Positions 44,637 to 53,140 of a stretch of DNA of 64,000 nt are shown here, piece by piece. Made by a program: the position numbers and the translations under genes. The number at the start of each line of letters is the position of its first letter. The stretch's first letter is position 1. The notes under the pieces were generated by a model, which made no database searches, was not told the origin of the DNA, and saw nothing but the letters and a program-made list of their open reading frames with translations. Source of the DNA: Tabrizicola sp. (GTDB taxonomy: Bacteria > Pseudomonadota > Alphaproteobacteria > Rhodobacterales > Rhodobacteraceae); the NCBI RefSeq assembly GCF_030373185.1, contig NZ_JAUCZH010000005.1, positions 186,001 to 250,000 on the forward strand, read 5' to 3'.

Positions 44637-45139
44637 TGACCGACCGTATCTGCATCGGGGCCATATCTGGCGCTTTTGGCGTGACGGGCGAGGTGCGGCT
44701 GAAATCCTTCTGCACCGTGCCGGAAGACATCGCCAGCTATGGCCCGCTTTGGTCGGAAGATGGCAGCCGACAGTTCCGCGTTACACTGACCCGCCCTGTC
44801 GCCGGTGGCTTGGGCGCCCGCATTGCCGGGGTCGCCACCAAGGATGAGGCCGACGCCTTGCGCGGCACCAGCCTTTTCGTCGACCGCTCCCGGCTGCCCT
44901 CGTTGCCCGACGACGAGTTCTATCATGCCGATCTGATCGGTCTGGATGCCGTCGATACCGGGGGCGAGGTATTGGGAAAAGTGCTGGCAGTCCACAACCA
45001 CGGGGCCGGGGACATTATCGAAATATCCTCCATCCGTCACAAATCGGCCCTGCTTTTGCCCTTTACCAAGGCAATCGTGCCTAATGTAGATCTTGCGGCG
45101 GGTCGTCTGATTGTCGATCTGCCAGAGGAATCCGACTAG
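44636..45139 (+). CDS. rimM: 16S rRNA processing protein RimM
   Basis: 167 residues. N-terminal RimM domain (ICIGAISGAFGVTGEVRLKSF, ...DEADALRGTSLFVDRSRLP) and C-terminal PRC-barrel (EFYHADLIGLDAV, VHNHGAGDIIEI, ...LLPFTKAIVPNVDLAAGRLIVDLP). It assists 30S head assembly with S19. It overlaps the BluB-like gene by one base. Confidence 0.95.
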   Translation: MTDRICIGAISGAFGVTGEVRLKSFCTVPEDIASYGPLWSEDGSRQFRVTLTRPVAGGLGARIAGVATKDEADALRGTSLFVDRSRLPSLPDDEFYHADLIGLDAVDTGGEVLGKVLAVHNHGAGDIIEISSIRHKSALLLPFTKAIVPNVDLAAGRLIVDLPEESD

Positions 45140-45187
45140 ATTACTGGCTTTCGCCCCCGGGGTTGCCAGAACGACAAGGGGATAGGG

Positions 45188-46174
45188 ATGCCCACCCGTC
45201 TGCGACTTCTCAAGGGGGCCACGGCGCTTCTGTACATCGGCCCGCTCTTTGCCGGGCTCAGCGGGTTGGGGTGGGGTATGGTTGCCCCGTTCGTGCTTGT
45301 ATTCATGGTCTGGCTGTTCATCCTGCGGCCCGAACAATGGCCCGGAACGCCTTCGGAATGGCTGACTGTTTCGGCCATTGCGGCGGCGGTTACGCAGCTT
45401 CTGTCTCAGATCCTGCTGGTAACCCTGTTGCTGGCGCTTGGACGTGGGCTGGGCGCGGTGGCTGGCTTTCTGCCGGTGGTAAACCCGATCTTTCCCTTAG
45501 CCGTGTCGTTTCTGGCCATCCCGCTGTGCCGCATGCTTTGGGACGCCCGCGAAGCTGCGGACCGGGGCGTCTTTCTGGACGATGAGGCCGCTGCCGCCCT
45601 AGCCCCGCGTGCGCTGGCCGAAGCGGCCTCGGCGATAGTGCCGCTTCTGAACCTGCCCGACGAAGCGCCCGATGCCGACGTTCTGGCCGCAGTATCACGG
45701 GTCATGTCAGCGTCTGGCGCCCCGACTGGAGCAGAGCTTCGCCTGACCGCGCTTGCCGCAGCGCTTGCCCATCCCGACCGCAGCCACGCCGCCTTGCGCA
45801 GGGCGCTTGTCCTTTGGGCATCCGAGCCGGAAATCGTTGCCCCCGGCCAAGTGCCGACCTCCATGGCAAGCGCCTTTGCCATTGCCAACCGGAATGCCGA
45901 TCTTCTGTGGTTCTATGTGCCGCGTGCATTGGCGCTGATTGCCGCTTTTCCGAACCGCGCTGGCGGGTTTCCCGCGCCGGCCCAATTGCGGCTGGCCGCC
46001 GCTTCCGGACCGGGTGCCGACCCGCAGTCGGATCTGCCCGCCCACCTGCGCGCGGACCTGTGCGACGGGCTGAATGCCTTGGCCCGGGCGGTTGAACAGG
46101 CACTTGAGGCACAACCTGAACTGGCGGGACCAATGCGTGACAGGGTTGCCCAGCCTGCTGCCGGCCACGCCTGA
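45188..46174 (+). CDS. Conserved membrane protein of unknown function between rimM and trmD
   Basis: 328 residues. Three to four hydrophobic segments lie in the first ~110 residues (TALLYIGPLFAGLSGLG, VAPFVLVFMVWLFIL, LLSQILLVTLLLALGRGLG, FPLAVSFLAIPLC). The rest is Ala-rich and mainly helical, with no motif I recognise. It is in the rpsP-trmD operon with gaps of 48 bases on each side. No function is proposed. Confidence 0.75.
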   Translation: MPTRLRLLKGATALLYIGPLFAGLSGLGWGMVAPFVLVFMVWLFILRPEQWPGTPSEWLTVSAIAAAVTQLLSQILLVTLLLALGRGLGAVAGFLPVVNPIFPLAVSFLAIPLCRMLWDAREAADRGVFLDDEAAAALAPRALAEAASAIVPLLNLPDEAPDADVLAAVSRVMSASGAPTGAELRLTALAAALAHPDRSHAALRRALVLWASEPEIVAPGQVPTSMASAFAIANRNADLLWFYVPRALALIAAFPNRAGGFPAPAQLRLAAASGPGADPQSDLPAHLRADLCDGLNALARAVEQALEAQPELAGPMRDRVAQPAAGHA

Positions 46175-46220
46175 CCGCGCAGGGCTTTCGCGTCGCGGCG
46201 TTTCCGGCTAAGTGCGTCGC

Positions 46221-47078
46221 ATGTCAGACCCCGTCGAACCAGAAAAAAGCCCAGGCAGCCAGAAAAGCCATGGTCGGCTGTCCATCCGGGCCAGCCTGAA
46301 GCCGCGCGATCTTCTGGAAGAACCGCGCGTCGTAAGGGGGGCGTGGACGGCCAAGGTCATCACCCTTCTGCCCGAGGCGTTTCCCGGCACACTTGGTCTG
46401 TCGCTGACTGGCAAGGCACTGGATTTCGGGCTGTGGCGTCTGGAAACCATTGATCTGAGGCCCTTTGGCATTGGCAAACATCAAAACGTCGATGACACAC
46501 CCGCCGGGGGTGGCGCGGGCATGGTCCTGCGTCCCGATGTGGTGGGTGCCGCGCTGACCGCAGCCAATGAAGGCACGCCCGCGGACCGCGTCCGCTGGCC
46601 CGTCATCTACCTTTCCCCGCGCGGCAAGCCCTTTGATCAGGCCACGGCCCGACGCCTTGCCGCCGCCGATGGCATCACCCTTCTGTGCGGCCGTTTCGAG
46701 GGTGTTGACCAGCGTGTGCTTGACCACCATCAGGTCGAAGAGATCAGCCTTGGCGATTTCGTCCTGACCGGCGGAGAGATTGCCGCAACCGCCTTGATTG
46801 ATGCGACAGTCCGCCTTATACCCCGCGTGCTTGGGAATCAGCAGTCCACCGAGGAGGAATCCTTTTCGGAGGGCCTGTTGGAGTTTCCCCAATACACTCG
46901 GCCGACCGACTGGCAAGGCCGCGCGATACCCGAAGTGCTTCAATCGGGCCATCACGCGAATATCGCCACCTGGCGGAAGGCAATGGCCGAAAGGCTGACA
47001 AAGGAACGCAGGCCTGATCTCTGGCGGGCTTACTGTGCGGCGCATGGTAGGGACCCGAATGAAGACCAAGAGCTCTAG
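46221..47078 (+). CDS. trmD: tRNA (guanine37-N1)-methyltransferase
   Basis: 285 residues from the ATG at 46221. An N-terminal extension of ~40 residues precedes the SPOUT core WTAKVITLLPEAFPG, as in other Rhodobacterales. Core features: DDTPAGGGAGMVLRPDV, YLSPRGKPFDQ, LLCGRFEGVDQRVLD, EISLGDFVLTGGEIAATALIDA and the C-terminal TRPTDWQGRAIPEVLQSGHH. It makes m1G37, which prevents frameshifting. The start could be a GTG 9 bases earlier. Confidence 0.96.
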   Translation: MSDPVEPEKSPGSQKSHGRLSIRASLKPRDLLEEPRVVRGAWTAKVITLLPEAFPGTLGLSLTGKALDFGLWRLETIDLRPFGIGKHQNVDDTPAGGGAGMVLRPDVVGAALTAANEGTPADRVRWPVIYLSPRGKPFDQATARRLAAADGITLLCGRFEGVDQRVLDHHQVEEISLGDFVLTGGEIAATALIDATVRLIPRVLGNQQSTEEESFSEGLLEFPQYTRPTDWQGRAIPEVLQSGHHANIATWRKAMAERLTKERRPDLWRAYCAAHGRDPNEDQEL

Positions 47079-47126
47079 GGCGGCATCACTTCGCGGAAAA
47101 AACCGCGAGCATAGGAGAGACCAGCG

Positions 47127-47501
47127 ATGAACCTTATCGCCCAGATCGAGGCCGAGCAGATTGCTGCGCTTGGCAAGAAAATCCCGGACTTCAAGGCCGG
47201 TGATACCATCCGCGTCGGCTACAAAGTGACCGAAGGCACCCGTTCGCGCGTGCAGGCCTATGAAGGCGTCTGCATCGGCCGCAAGGGGGGGGCGACCATC
47301 GCCGCCTCGTTCACCGTGCGCAAGATTTCCTTTGGTGAAGGCGTGGAGCGGGTGTTCCCCCTCTATTCGACCAACATCGACAGTATCGAAGTGGTCCGTC
47401 GTGGCCGCGTCCGTCGTGCCAAGCTTTACTACCTGCGCACGCGTCGCGGCAAATCGGCCCGGATCGCCGAGGACACCACCTACAAAGCCAAAGCGGTATA
47501 A
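47127..47501 (+). CDS. rplS: 50S ribosomal protein L19
   Basis: 124 residues. [34 protein letters not shown] and [44 protein letters not shown] are the L19 signatures. The ribosome site (GGAGAG) follows a perfect TCGCGG-AAAAAA-CCGCGA hairpin at 47091-47108, which may influence rplS translation. Confidence 0.97.
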   Translation: MNLIAQIEAEQIAALGKKIPDFKAGDTIRVGYKVTEGTRSRVQAYEGVCIGRKGGATIAASFTVRKISFGEGVERVFPLYSTNIDSIEVVRRGRVRRAKLYYLRTRRGKSARIAEDTTYKAKAV

Positions 47502-47512
47502 GGAGCGGGACG

Positions 47513-47734
47513 ATGAAAGCCGAGATTCACCCCGAATATCACACCATCACCATCAAGATGACCGATGGCTCCACCTACGAGACGCGGTCGACCTGGGGCA
47601 AGGAAGGCGACCAGATGTCGCTGGACATCGACCCGCTGGCGCATCCGGCATGGACCGGCCAGCAGGCAAAGCTGATGGATACCGGTGGCCGCGTGTCGAA
47701 GTTCAAGAACAAGTACGCCGGTCTCGGGTTCTGA
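47513..47734 (+). CDS. rpmE: 50S ribosomal protein L31
   Basis: 73 residues: [50 protein letters not shown] and [13 protein letters not shown] are the L31 pattern. The CxxC/Cys zinc motif of the C+ form is absent, so it is the zinc-free C- form. It starts 12 bases after rplS and is followed by a strong terminator. Confidence 0.95.
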   Translation: MKAEIHPEYHTITIKMTDGSTYETRSTWGKEGDQMSLDIDPLAHPAWTGQQAKLMDTGGRVSKFKNKYAGLGF

Positions 47735-47757
47735 TCCCGACGACCAGACCGAACGGC

Positions 47758-47790
47758 AAGGGGCATGTGGCGACACATGCCCTTTCTCTT
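47758..47790 (+). terminator. Rho-independent terminator after rpmE
   Basis: Stem AAGGGGCATGTG / CACATGCCCTTT with one wobble pair and a GCGA loop, followed by CTCTTTC. It lies 24 bases after the rpmE stop. Confidence 0.75.
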
Positions 47791-47942
47791 TCGCCTGCCA
47801 CCTGCGCACGCCGGAATTGCGACAGTCCCGGTGCGCGGCCTGATCGGGCTTCGACGGGATTTCTTCAAAGAAATCGCTTGCCCGCTTCCGTCCCGCGCCG
47901 CCTGCGCTTATGAGAGGGCCGGACAGCATCAAAGGGCAGACC

Positions 47943-48752
47943 ATGGCGCGGATCATCGTCGTCGGCAACGAAAAGGGCGGTTCGGGAAAGTCCACCACCT
48001 GCATGCATGTGGCGACAGCTTTGGCACGCATGGGCCACCGGGTTGGGGCGCTTGACCTTGACCTGCGGCAGCGGACCTTTGCCCGCTATGTCGAAAACCG
48101 CCGGGCCTACATGGCGCAGGCTGGTCTGACCCTGCCGTCACCAGATTACCGTGACCTTCCTGCCGCCGATCCCGCCAACCTTGCTACCGGCGAGAATGCG
48201 CAGGACCAGCGCCTGACGCAGGCGATTTCCGAGATGCACGGCGAAAAGGATTTCATCATCATCGACTGTCCCGGCAGCCATACGCGGCTGAGCCAGGTTG
48301 CGCATTCGCTGGCAGACACGCTGATCACGCCCCTCAACGACAGCTTCGTCGATTTCGACCTGCTGGCACGGGTCGATCCGATGACCGGTCAGGTGAAGGG
48401 GCCGTCGATCTATTCGGAAATGGTCTGGTCTGCCAGACAATTGCGCGCACAGGCGGGACTTGCCCCTATAGATTGGGTCGTGGTTCGCAACCGGCTTGGC
48501 GCCCAGCAGATGCACAACAAGAAAAAGGTTGGCGCAGCGCTGGAAGATTTGTCGCGCCGGATCGGTTTCCGCGTGCTTCCAGGGTTTTCCGAGCGGGTGA
48601 TCTTTCGAGAACTTTTCCCGCGCGGCCTGACCTTGCTTGATCTGCGCGACACCGGGATTGATCAGCTGAACCTGTCCAACATCGCAGCGCGGCAGGAATT
48701 GCGCGACCTTGTGGCGGGTCTCAGACTTCCGTCGGTGACTGTCGGTTTCTGA
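47943..48752 (+). CDS. mipZ: Division-plane positioning ATPase MipZ
   Basis: 269 residues, the usual MipZ length. It starts at the ATG at 47943 with MARIIVVGNEKGGSGKSTTCMHVA, a deviant Walker A P-loop of the ParA/MinD group, and includes IIIDCPGSHT and the MipZ-type mid-region NDSFVDFDLLARVDP. In relatives MipZ forms a gradient with ParB at the origin and blocks FtsZ assembly near the poles. It follows the rpmE terminator. Its 3' end overlaps a small opposite-strand gene. Confidence 0.92.
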   Translation: MARIIVVGNEKGGSGKSTTCMHVATALARMGHRVGALDLDLRQRTFARYVENRRAYMAQAGLTLPSPDYRDLPAADPANLATGENAQDQRLTQAISEMHGEKDFIIIDCPGSHTRLSQVAHSLADTLITPLNDSFVDFDLLARVDPMTGQVKGPSIYSEMVWSARQLRAQAGLAPIDWVVVRNRLGAQQMHNKKKVGAALEDLSRRIGFRVLPGFSERVIFRELFPRGLTLLDLRDTGIDQLNLSNIAARQELRDLVAGLRLPSVTVGF

Positions 48753-48903
48753 AGACCGGCTTGCCAAGGCCTGCCTGATTGACGACCCGCGCCCGATTTA
48801 CCATCTTCAGGCGCTTTTCGAACGGGTCAAGGGTTTCGACCTGTTCGGTCGGTTTGGGGCGGGAAAGGCCCATCTTCTGCAACAGGTTCCACTTGTTCTT
48901 CAT
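48721..48903 (-). CDS. Small basic protein overlapping mipZ
   Basis: 60 residues from the ATG at 48903: MKNKWNLLQKMGLSRPKPTE, then a basic C-terminal half rich in Arg and Asn. Its last 32 bases overlap the opposite-strand end of mipZ. The start site is weak. I do not recognise it; it could be a Rhodobacterales conserved small protein or a spurious frame. Confidence 0.45.
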   Translation of the reverse strand: MKNKWNLLQKMGLSRPKPTEQVETLDPFEKRLKMVNRARVVNQAGLGKPVFRNRQSPTEV

Positions 48904-49066
48904 GAGGGCTGTCCCTTTTCTTGTTCGGCTGTTTTCCCGCGCAAGCGAGGCAGGACTGTGGCATTCTCTGTCGTGATTTGTGGAACTCAGGCCTGTCTGA
49001 AAAACAGACTGTTTCCGGGTTCGGCAAATCATGTCCGGATCATTGCAGGCCCGCTTGAAGGAATGG

Positions 49067-49399
49067 TTAATCCGGGCCGGTCGCCAATTCGGTTTCCAGG
49101 AACCGCTCGAAGGCGTCCAGATCCAGTGGCTCGAACTGTCCGAACCCCTGCATCCAGATCGAAGCCGCGCGCATCGCGTCAGGCTCCAGGCGGCACCAGA
49201 TCACCCGACCACGCCGTTCGCGGCTGATCAGCCCGGCATCCGCCAGCACGCCCAGATGCTTGGAGATCGCGGCAAGGCTCATCGAGAAGGGTTCGGCGAC
49301 GTCGGTGACGGCCATGTCATCTTCCAGCAGCATGCCAAGGATCGCCCGGCGCGTCGGGTCGGCCAGGGCGGCGAAGACTGTGTCGAGGGGGTCGGCCAT
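49067..49399 (-). CDS. ArsR-family transcriptional regulator
   Basis: 110 residues from the ATG at 49399. A winged helix-turn-helix typical of ArsR/SmtB (ADPTRRAILGMLLEDDMAVTDVAEPFSMSLAAISKHLGVLADAGLI). No Cys/His metal-binding motif of the classical metal sensors is visible, so it likely senses something else. It is divergent from the F0 operon across a 202-base gap, so it may control itself or atpI. Confidence 0.88.
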   Translation of the reverse strand: MADPLDTVFAALADPTRRAILGMLLEDDMAVTDVAEPFSMSLAAISKHLGVLADAGLISRERRGRVIWCRLEPDAMRAASIWMQGFGQFEPLDLDAFERFLETELATGPD

Positions 49400-49547
49400 C
49401 CGCTGACTATTCCCCGGAGGTGGAAAATCGTCAACCGTCGGGTTGAATATGCCGCATTGCCGCAAAACCCGGAAACGGCATCCCGCGCTTTGGCCGGTGC
49501 GCAAGAAAGCATATGTAAAACAACATCTTATAGAAAATCATCGCTGC

Positions 49548-49576
49548 TTGACTCTGGCCAACCCTCTCCGTAGGTT
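49548..49576 (+). promoter_or_regulatory. Sigma-70-type promoter for the F0 ATP synthase operon
   Basis: TTGACT (49548-49553) and TAGGTT (49571-49576) are separated by exactly 17 bases, and transcription would start about 20 bases before the atpI ATG. The stretch upstream (TATGTAAAACAACATCTTATAG) is AT-rich, as for a strong promoter. Confidence 0.6.
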
Positions 49577-49601
49577 CGCGGCGACTGTGAGGGGCTTCGC
49601 A

Positions 49602-49931
49602 ATGGCGTCCGAACCCGATCCTGACCGGCTCCGCGCGCTAGAGGCGCGTCTGGCCAAGGTGAAGGTTCAGGTTGATCCGCCGCGAACCAACACGGTCAAG
49701 GGTTTCTCGCAGGGCGAGGTGGCTTGGAGGATGGTGATCGAGCTGGTGACCGGCATGTTGCTGGGAATGGGCATCGGTTACGGGCTGGACGTGCTGTTTG
49801 GCACGTTGCCGATCTTCCTGATCATCTTTTCGCTCTTCGGCTTTGCAGCGGGCGTCAAGACGATGCTTGGGTCTGCAAGGCAACTGGCACAAAAGGCGGC
49901 TGATCAGGCCGCAAAGGGCGAAAGGGACTGA
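49602..49931 (+). CDS. atpI: ATP synthase assembly protein AtpI
   Basis: 109 residues from the ATG at 49602 with GAGGGG upstream. A charged N-terminus (DRLRALEARLAKVK) is followed by two membrane helices (VIELVTGMLLGMGIGYGLDVLFG and LPIFLIIFSLFGFAAGVKTM). It helps assemble the c-ring and may supply magnesium. It is first in the F0 operon, 3 bases before atpB. Confidence 0.9.
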   Translation: MASEPDPDRLRALEARLAKVKVQVDPPRTNTVKGFSQGEVAWRMVIELVTGMLLGMGIGYGLDVLFGTLPIFLIIFSLFGFAAGVKTMLGSARQLAQKAADQAAKGERD

Positions 49932-49934
49932 CGG

Positions 49935-50693
49935 ATGGCGACGACCGATGAGGCCGCAGGCGGGCTGCAGATCCACCCGATGGATCAGTTCATCGTCAAG
50001 CCGCTGTTCGGCGACGGTCCCATCGAATGGTACACCCCGACCAACGTGACGCTGTGGATGGCGATTGCCGTTCTGGCCATGGTCGCGCTTCTGGTCCTTT
50101 CGACCCGCCGCCGGGCCATTGTGCCGTCGCGCGGTCAGTCGGTGGCGGAGCTGTTCTACGGCTTCATTCACAAGATGGTGGAAGATGTTGCGGGCCATGA
50201 GGGGCTGAAGTTCTTCCCCTATGTGATGACGCTGTTCATGTTCGTCTTCCTGTCGAACATCCTTGGCCTGATCCCGATGTCCTTCACCACCACCTCGCAT
50301 ATCGCGGTCACCGCGACACTGGCGCTTTTGGTGTTCTTCACTGTCACCATCGTGGGCTTTGTCCGCAAGGGGCCGGGGTTTCTGGCGATGTTCTGGGTAT
50401 CGTCGGCACCGCTGGCGCTGCGCCCGATCCTTGCGATGATCGAGGTCATCTCTTACTTCGTGCGTCCGCTGTCTCACTCCATCCGTCTTGGCGGCAACCT
50501 GATGGCCGGTCACGCCGTGATCAAGGTCTTTGCGGGCTTTGCCGGGGCGATGGGGGTGGCGTCTGTCGTGCCAATCGCGGCCATCGTGGCGATCTACGGG
50601 CTTGAGCTGCTCGTGGCCTCGGTTCAGGCCTATGTGTTCACCATTCTGACCTGCGTCTACCTTCGGGATGCGGTGGGCGAAGCCCATCACTAA
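49935..50693 (+). CDS. atpB: F0F1 ATP synthase subunit a
   Basis: 252 residues, about five membrane helices. The proton-channel motif is visible: [19 protein letters not shown], where the Arg is the conserved stator arginine. It forms the proton half-channels against the c-ring. It lies between atpI and atpE. Confidence 0.96.
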   Translation: MATTDEAAGGLQIHPMDQFIVKPLFGDGPIEWYTPTNVTLWMAIAVLAMVALLVLSTRRRAIVPSRGQSVAELFYGFIHKMVEDVAGHEGLKFFPYVMTLFMFVFLSNILGLIPMSFTTTSHIAVTATLALLVFFTVTIVGFVRKGPGFLAMFWVSSAPLALRPILAMIEVISYFVRPLSHSIRLGGNLMAGHAVIKVFAGFAGAMGVASVVPIAAIVAIYGLELLVASVQAYVFTILTCVYLRDAVGEAHH

Positions 50694-50750
50694 GACCGGA
50701 ACCTCGGGTCAGCCAATCAACTTCAGCCAATTCCAAAAAGGAGCTACCAA

Positions 50751-50987
50751 ATGGAAGGCGATATCGCAGAAATGGGCAAGTTCATCGGCGCCGGTCTGGC
50801 AACGATGGGTCTCGGCGGCGCCGGCATCGGTGTGGGCCACATTGCCGGCAACTTCCTGGCGGGCGCTCTGCGCAACCCGTCGGCGGCACCGGGCCAGATG
50901 GCCAACCTCTTCGTCGGCATCGCGTTCGCCGAAGCTCTGGGCATCTTCTCGTTCCTGATCGCCCTTCTCCTGATGTTTGCCGTCTGA
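50751..50987 (+). CDS. atpE: F0F1 ATP synthase subunit c
   Basis: 78 residues, two membrane helices. The first helix carries the Gly-rich [20 protein letters not shown] packing motif and the second carries the ion-binding carboxylate Glu61 in [11 protein letters not shown]. The polar loop [10 protein letters not shown] contacts F1. AGGAGC precedes the ATG. Confidence 0.97.
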   Translation: MEGDIAEMGKFIGAGLATMGLGGAGIGVGHIAGNFLAGALRNPSAAPGQMANLFVGIAFAEALGIFSFLIALLLMFAV

Positions 50988-51058
50988 TCCTTCGGACCTG
51001 ATATCCGGGCCAGGCCTGCGGTCTGGCCCCGGTTCCCGAGGCATAAGGAAAAGACGAC

Positions 51059-51583
51059 ATGGCAACCGAGGCAACAGGCGAGGCCGAAGCCGCTGTGGGC
51101 ATGCCCCAGCTGGACTTTTCGTCCTGGCCGAACCAGATCTTCTGGCTTCTGGTCACGCTGGTCGTGATCTATCTTGTGCTGTCGCGCATCGCCCTGCCGC
51201 GCATCGGCGCGGTGCTGGCTGATCGCAAAAGCACGATTACCAATGACCTTGCCGCAGCGGATGAGCTGAAGCAGAAGGCGGTCGAGGCCGAAAAGGCCTA
51301 CAACGACGCGCTGGCTTCGGCACGCACCGAAGCTGCCAAGATCGTGGCCGCCGCCAAGGCCGAGATCCAGAAGGATCTTGACGCTGCCACCGCCAAGGCA
51401 GATGCGGAAATCTCTGCGAAAGCAGCTGAATCCGAAAAGACCATCGCAGCGATCCGCGATGGTGCCGCTGCCGCAGTAGCCGAAGTTGCCCGTGACACGG
51501 CGGCTGAACTGGTTGCGGCACTTGGTGGCTCGGTCGATGCGAAAACCGTGACTGCGGCCGTTTCGGCCCGGCTGAAAGGGTAA
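51059..51583 (+). CDS. F0F1 ATP synthase subunit b'
   Basis: 174 residues. One membrane helix ([25 protein letters not shown]) after an acidic N-terminus, then a long Ala/Lys/Glu-rich coiled coil. Having both b' and b is typical of photosynthetic and other alphaproteobacteria. It precedes atpF by 4 bases. Confidence 0.93.
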   Translation: MATEATGEAEAAVGMPQLDFSSWPNQIFWLLVTLVVIYLVLSRIALPRIGAVLADRKSTITNDLAAADELKQKAVEAEKAYNDALASARTEAAKIVAAAKAEIQKDLDAATAKADAEISAKAAESEKTIAAIRDGAAAAVAEVARDTAAELVAALGGSVDAKTVTAAVSARLKG

Positions 51584-51587
51584 AGCG

Positions 51588-52142
51588 ATGAAGCGGCTTT
51601 CACTTCTTCTTTCGGTCTTCGCCACGCCCGCGCTTGCGGCGTCGGGGCCGTTCTTCTCGCTCGGCAATACCGATTTCGTGGTGCTTCTGGCCTTTATCGC
51701 CTTCGTGGCGCTTCTGGTCTACGTCAAGGTTCCCGGCAAGCTGCTTGGGATGCTTGATGCCCGCGCCGTGGCGATCAAGGCTGATCTCGACGAAGCCCGC
51801 GCCCTTCGGGAAGAGGCGAAGTCGATCCTCGCCACTTATGAGCGTCGGCAAAAAGAGGTGCAGGAGCAGGCTGATCGCATCGTCTCGACCGCAAAGGACG
51901 AAGCGATGGCTGCCGCGGAACAGGCCAAGGCCGATCTGCAAGCGTCCATTGCCCGCCGTCTGGCCGCTGCCACTGACCAGATCGCCTCTGCCGAGGCCGC
52001 TGCCATCCGTCAGGTGCGTGAGCAGGCTGTGTCTGTGGCCATTGCTGCTGCTGGCGACATGCTGGCCAAACAGATGACGGCCGAGGCGGCAACCGCTTCG
52101 ATCGACGATGCCATCGCGCAAGTCGAAGCCAGGCTGCACTAA
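51588..52142 (+). CDS. atpF: F0F1 ATP synthase subunit b
   Basis: 184 residues. A hydrophobic N-terminus (LLLSVFATPALA), a second hydrophobic helix (FVVLLAFIAFVALLVYVKVPGKLLGML), and a long coiled coil (LDEARALREEAKSILATYERRQKEVQEQ). With b' it forms the peripheral stalk linking F0 to F1. It is the last gene of the F0 operon; no F1 genes are in the window. Confidence 0.94.
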   Translation: MKRLSLLLSVFATPALAASGPFFSLGNTDFVVLLAFIAFVALLVYVKVPGKLLGMLDARAVAIKADLDEARALREEAKSILATYERRQKEVQEQADRIVSTAKDEAMAAAEQAKADLQASIARRLAAATDQIASAEAAAIRQVREQAVSVAIAAAGDMLAKQMTAEAATASIDDAIAQVEARLH

Positions 52143-52168
52143 GCTTGAGCGGGCATGAACAACAAGAC

Positions 52169-52197
52169 GCGGCGGCCTGAAAGGGCTGCCGCTTTTT
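52169..52197 (+). terminator. Terminator after the F0 operon
   Basis: Stem GCGGCGGCC / GGCTGCCGC with one G-T wobble and a six-base loop, followed by five T. It lies 27 bases after the atpF stop. Confidence 0.8.
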
Positions 52198-52267
52198 CAT
52201 GCGTTTTGCCCGTGCCGTTCCCCGGGTAGCTGCCGGACCGGCGCAAGACCTCTGATTGAGGATCCGC

Positions 52268-53035
52268 CTACCTGGTCGCTTCGTGTTCCAACCGCTGCCG
52301 GGCGATGGTCTCGTTCTTTTCGGCGCGTATCTGGTCGATGAAGGCCTGTTCCACAAAATTCAGATGGGCCTCTACCGCCGCCCGTGCGCCCACAGGATCG
52401 CGCGCCTGAACGGCGTCGTTCATGGCACGGTGCTGGTCCAGCAGTTGATCGCGGGTCATCCGGTTGCGGAACATCACCTGGCGATTGTAGAACACACCCT
52501 GTCGCAGCAGGTCGAACATCGACCGCAGCATGTGAAGCATGAGCACGTTATGGCTGGCTTCGATGATCGCCATATGGAATTCGGCGTCCAGTTCAGCTTC
52601 GTCCGTGGGGTCGCGCTTCTGATGCGCGGCTTCCATCTTGGCAAAGATCGTGGCGATCAGACGCAGGTCGGTTTCGGACCCAAGCCGCGCGGCGCGTTCG
52701 GCGGCCAGACCTTCCATGTCGCGCCGAAAGGCGATGTAGTCGAAGACGGCTTCTTCATGCGTGGCAAACAGCTGGATCAGCGCAGGCGAAAAGGCCGACC
52801 CAAGCACCTCGGCCACAAAGACACCAGACCCGGCCCGGCTGGACAGCAGCCCGCGATCCGCCAGATCGGCTATGGCATCGCGCAGGGACGGACGCGACAC
52901 GCCCAGCTTTTCGGCCATGTCCCGTTCCGACGGCAGGCGTTCCCCGGGCCGCAGGATCCCGCGCAGGATAAGCTGCTCGATCTGGCGCACCACAGAGTGT
53001 GACAGCTTTTCGGGCGTGACTTTCAGAAATGGCAT
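52268..53035 (-). CDS. GntR-family regulator, FadR/FCD subfamily
   Basis: 255 residues. The N-terminal winged helix (IEQLILRGILRPGERLPSERDMAEKLGVSRPSLRDAIADLADRGLL) is the GntR DNA-binding domain. The C-terminal all-helical FCD domain carries acidic and His residues that bind metal and acid effectors. No metabolic genes sit beside it, so its target is unknown; PdhR, LldR and GlcC are related types. Upstream of the start there is a GGTC...GACC near-palindrome that could be its own operator. Confidence 0.9.
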   Translation of the reverse strand: MPFLKVTPEKLSHSVVRQIEQLILRGILRPGERLPSERDMAEKLGVSRPSLRDAIADLADRGLLSSRAGSGVFVAEVLGSAFSPALIQLFATHEEAVFDYIAFRRDMEGLAAERAARLGSETDLRLIATIFAKMEAAHQKRDPTDEAELDAEFHMAIIEASHNVLMLHMLRSMFDLLRQGVFYNRQVMFRNRMTRDQLLDQHRAMNDAVQARDPVGARAAVEAHLNFVEQAFIDQIRAEKNETIARQRLEHEATR

Positions 53036-53052
53036 GGTTGACCCCGGCTATT

Positions 53053-53069
53053 GGTCTGAAATTATGACC
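53053..53069. promoter_or_regulatory. Possible GntR operator
   Basis: GGTC-TGAAATTAT-GACC lies 18 bases upstream of the GntR start codon. Half-sites TGGTC/GACCG with a 9-base spacer are somewhat longer than the usual FadR-type operator, so this is only a suggestion of autoregulation. Confidence 0.35.
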
Positions 53070-53091
53070 GGTTTCCGAAAGACACAATGAC

Positions 53092-53120
53092 AAAAGGGCC
53101 GGGGAATGCCCCGGCCCTTT
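53092..53120 (-). terminator. Terminator after the OmpA-type lipoprotein gene
   Basis: Perfect 12-bp stem AAAGGGCCGGGG / CCCCGGCCCTTT with an AATG loop. Read on the minus strand the stem is followed by TTTT, so it terminates the minus-strand gene that ends at 53141. Confidence 0.8.
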
Positions 53121-53140
53121 CCAATCTGGTTCAGCCCGGA

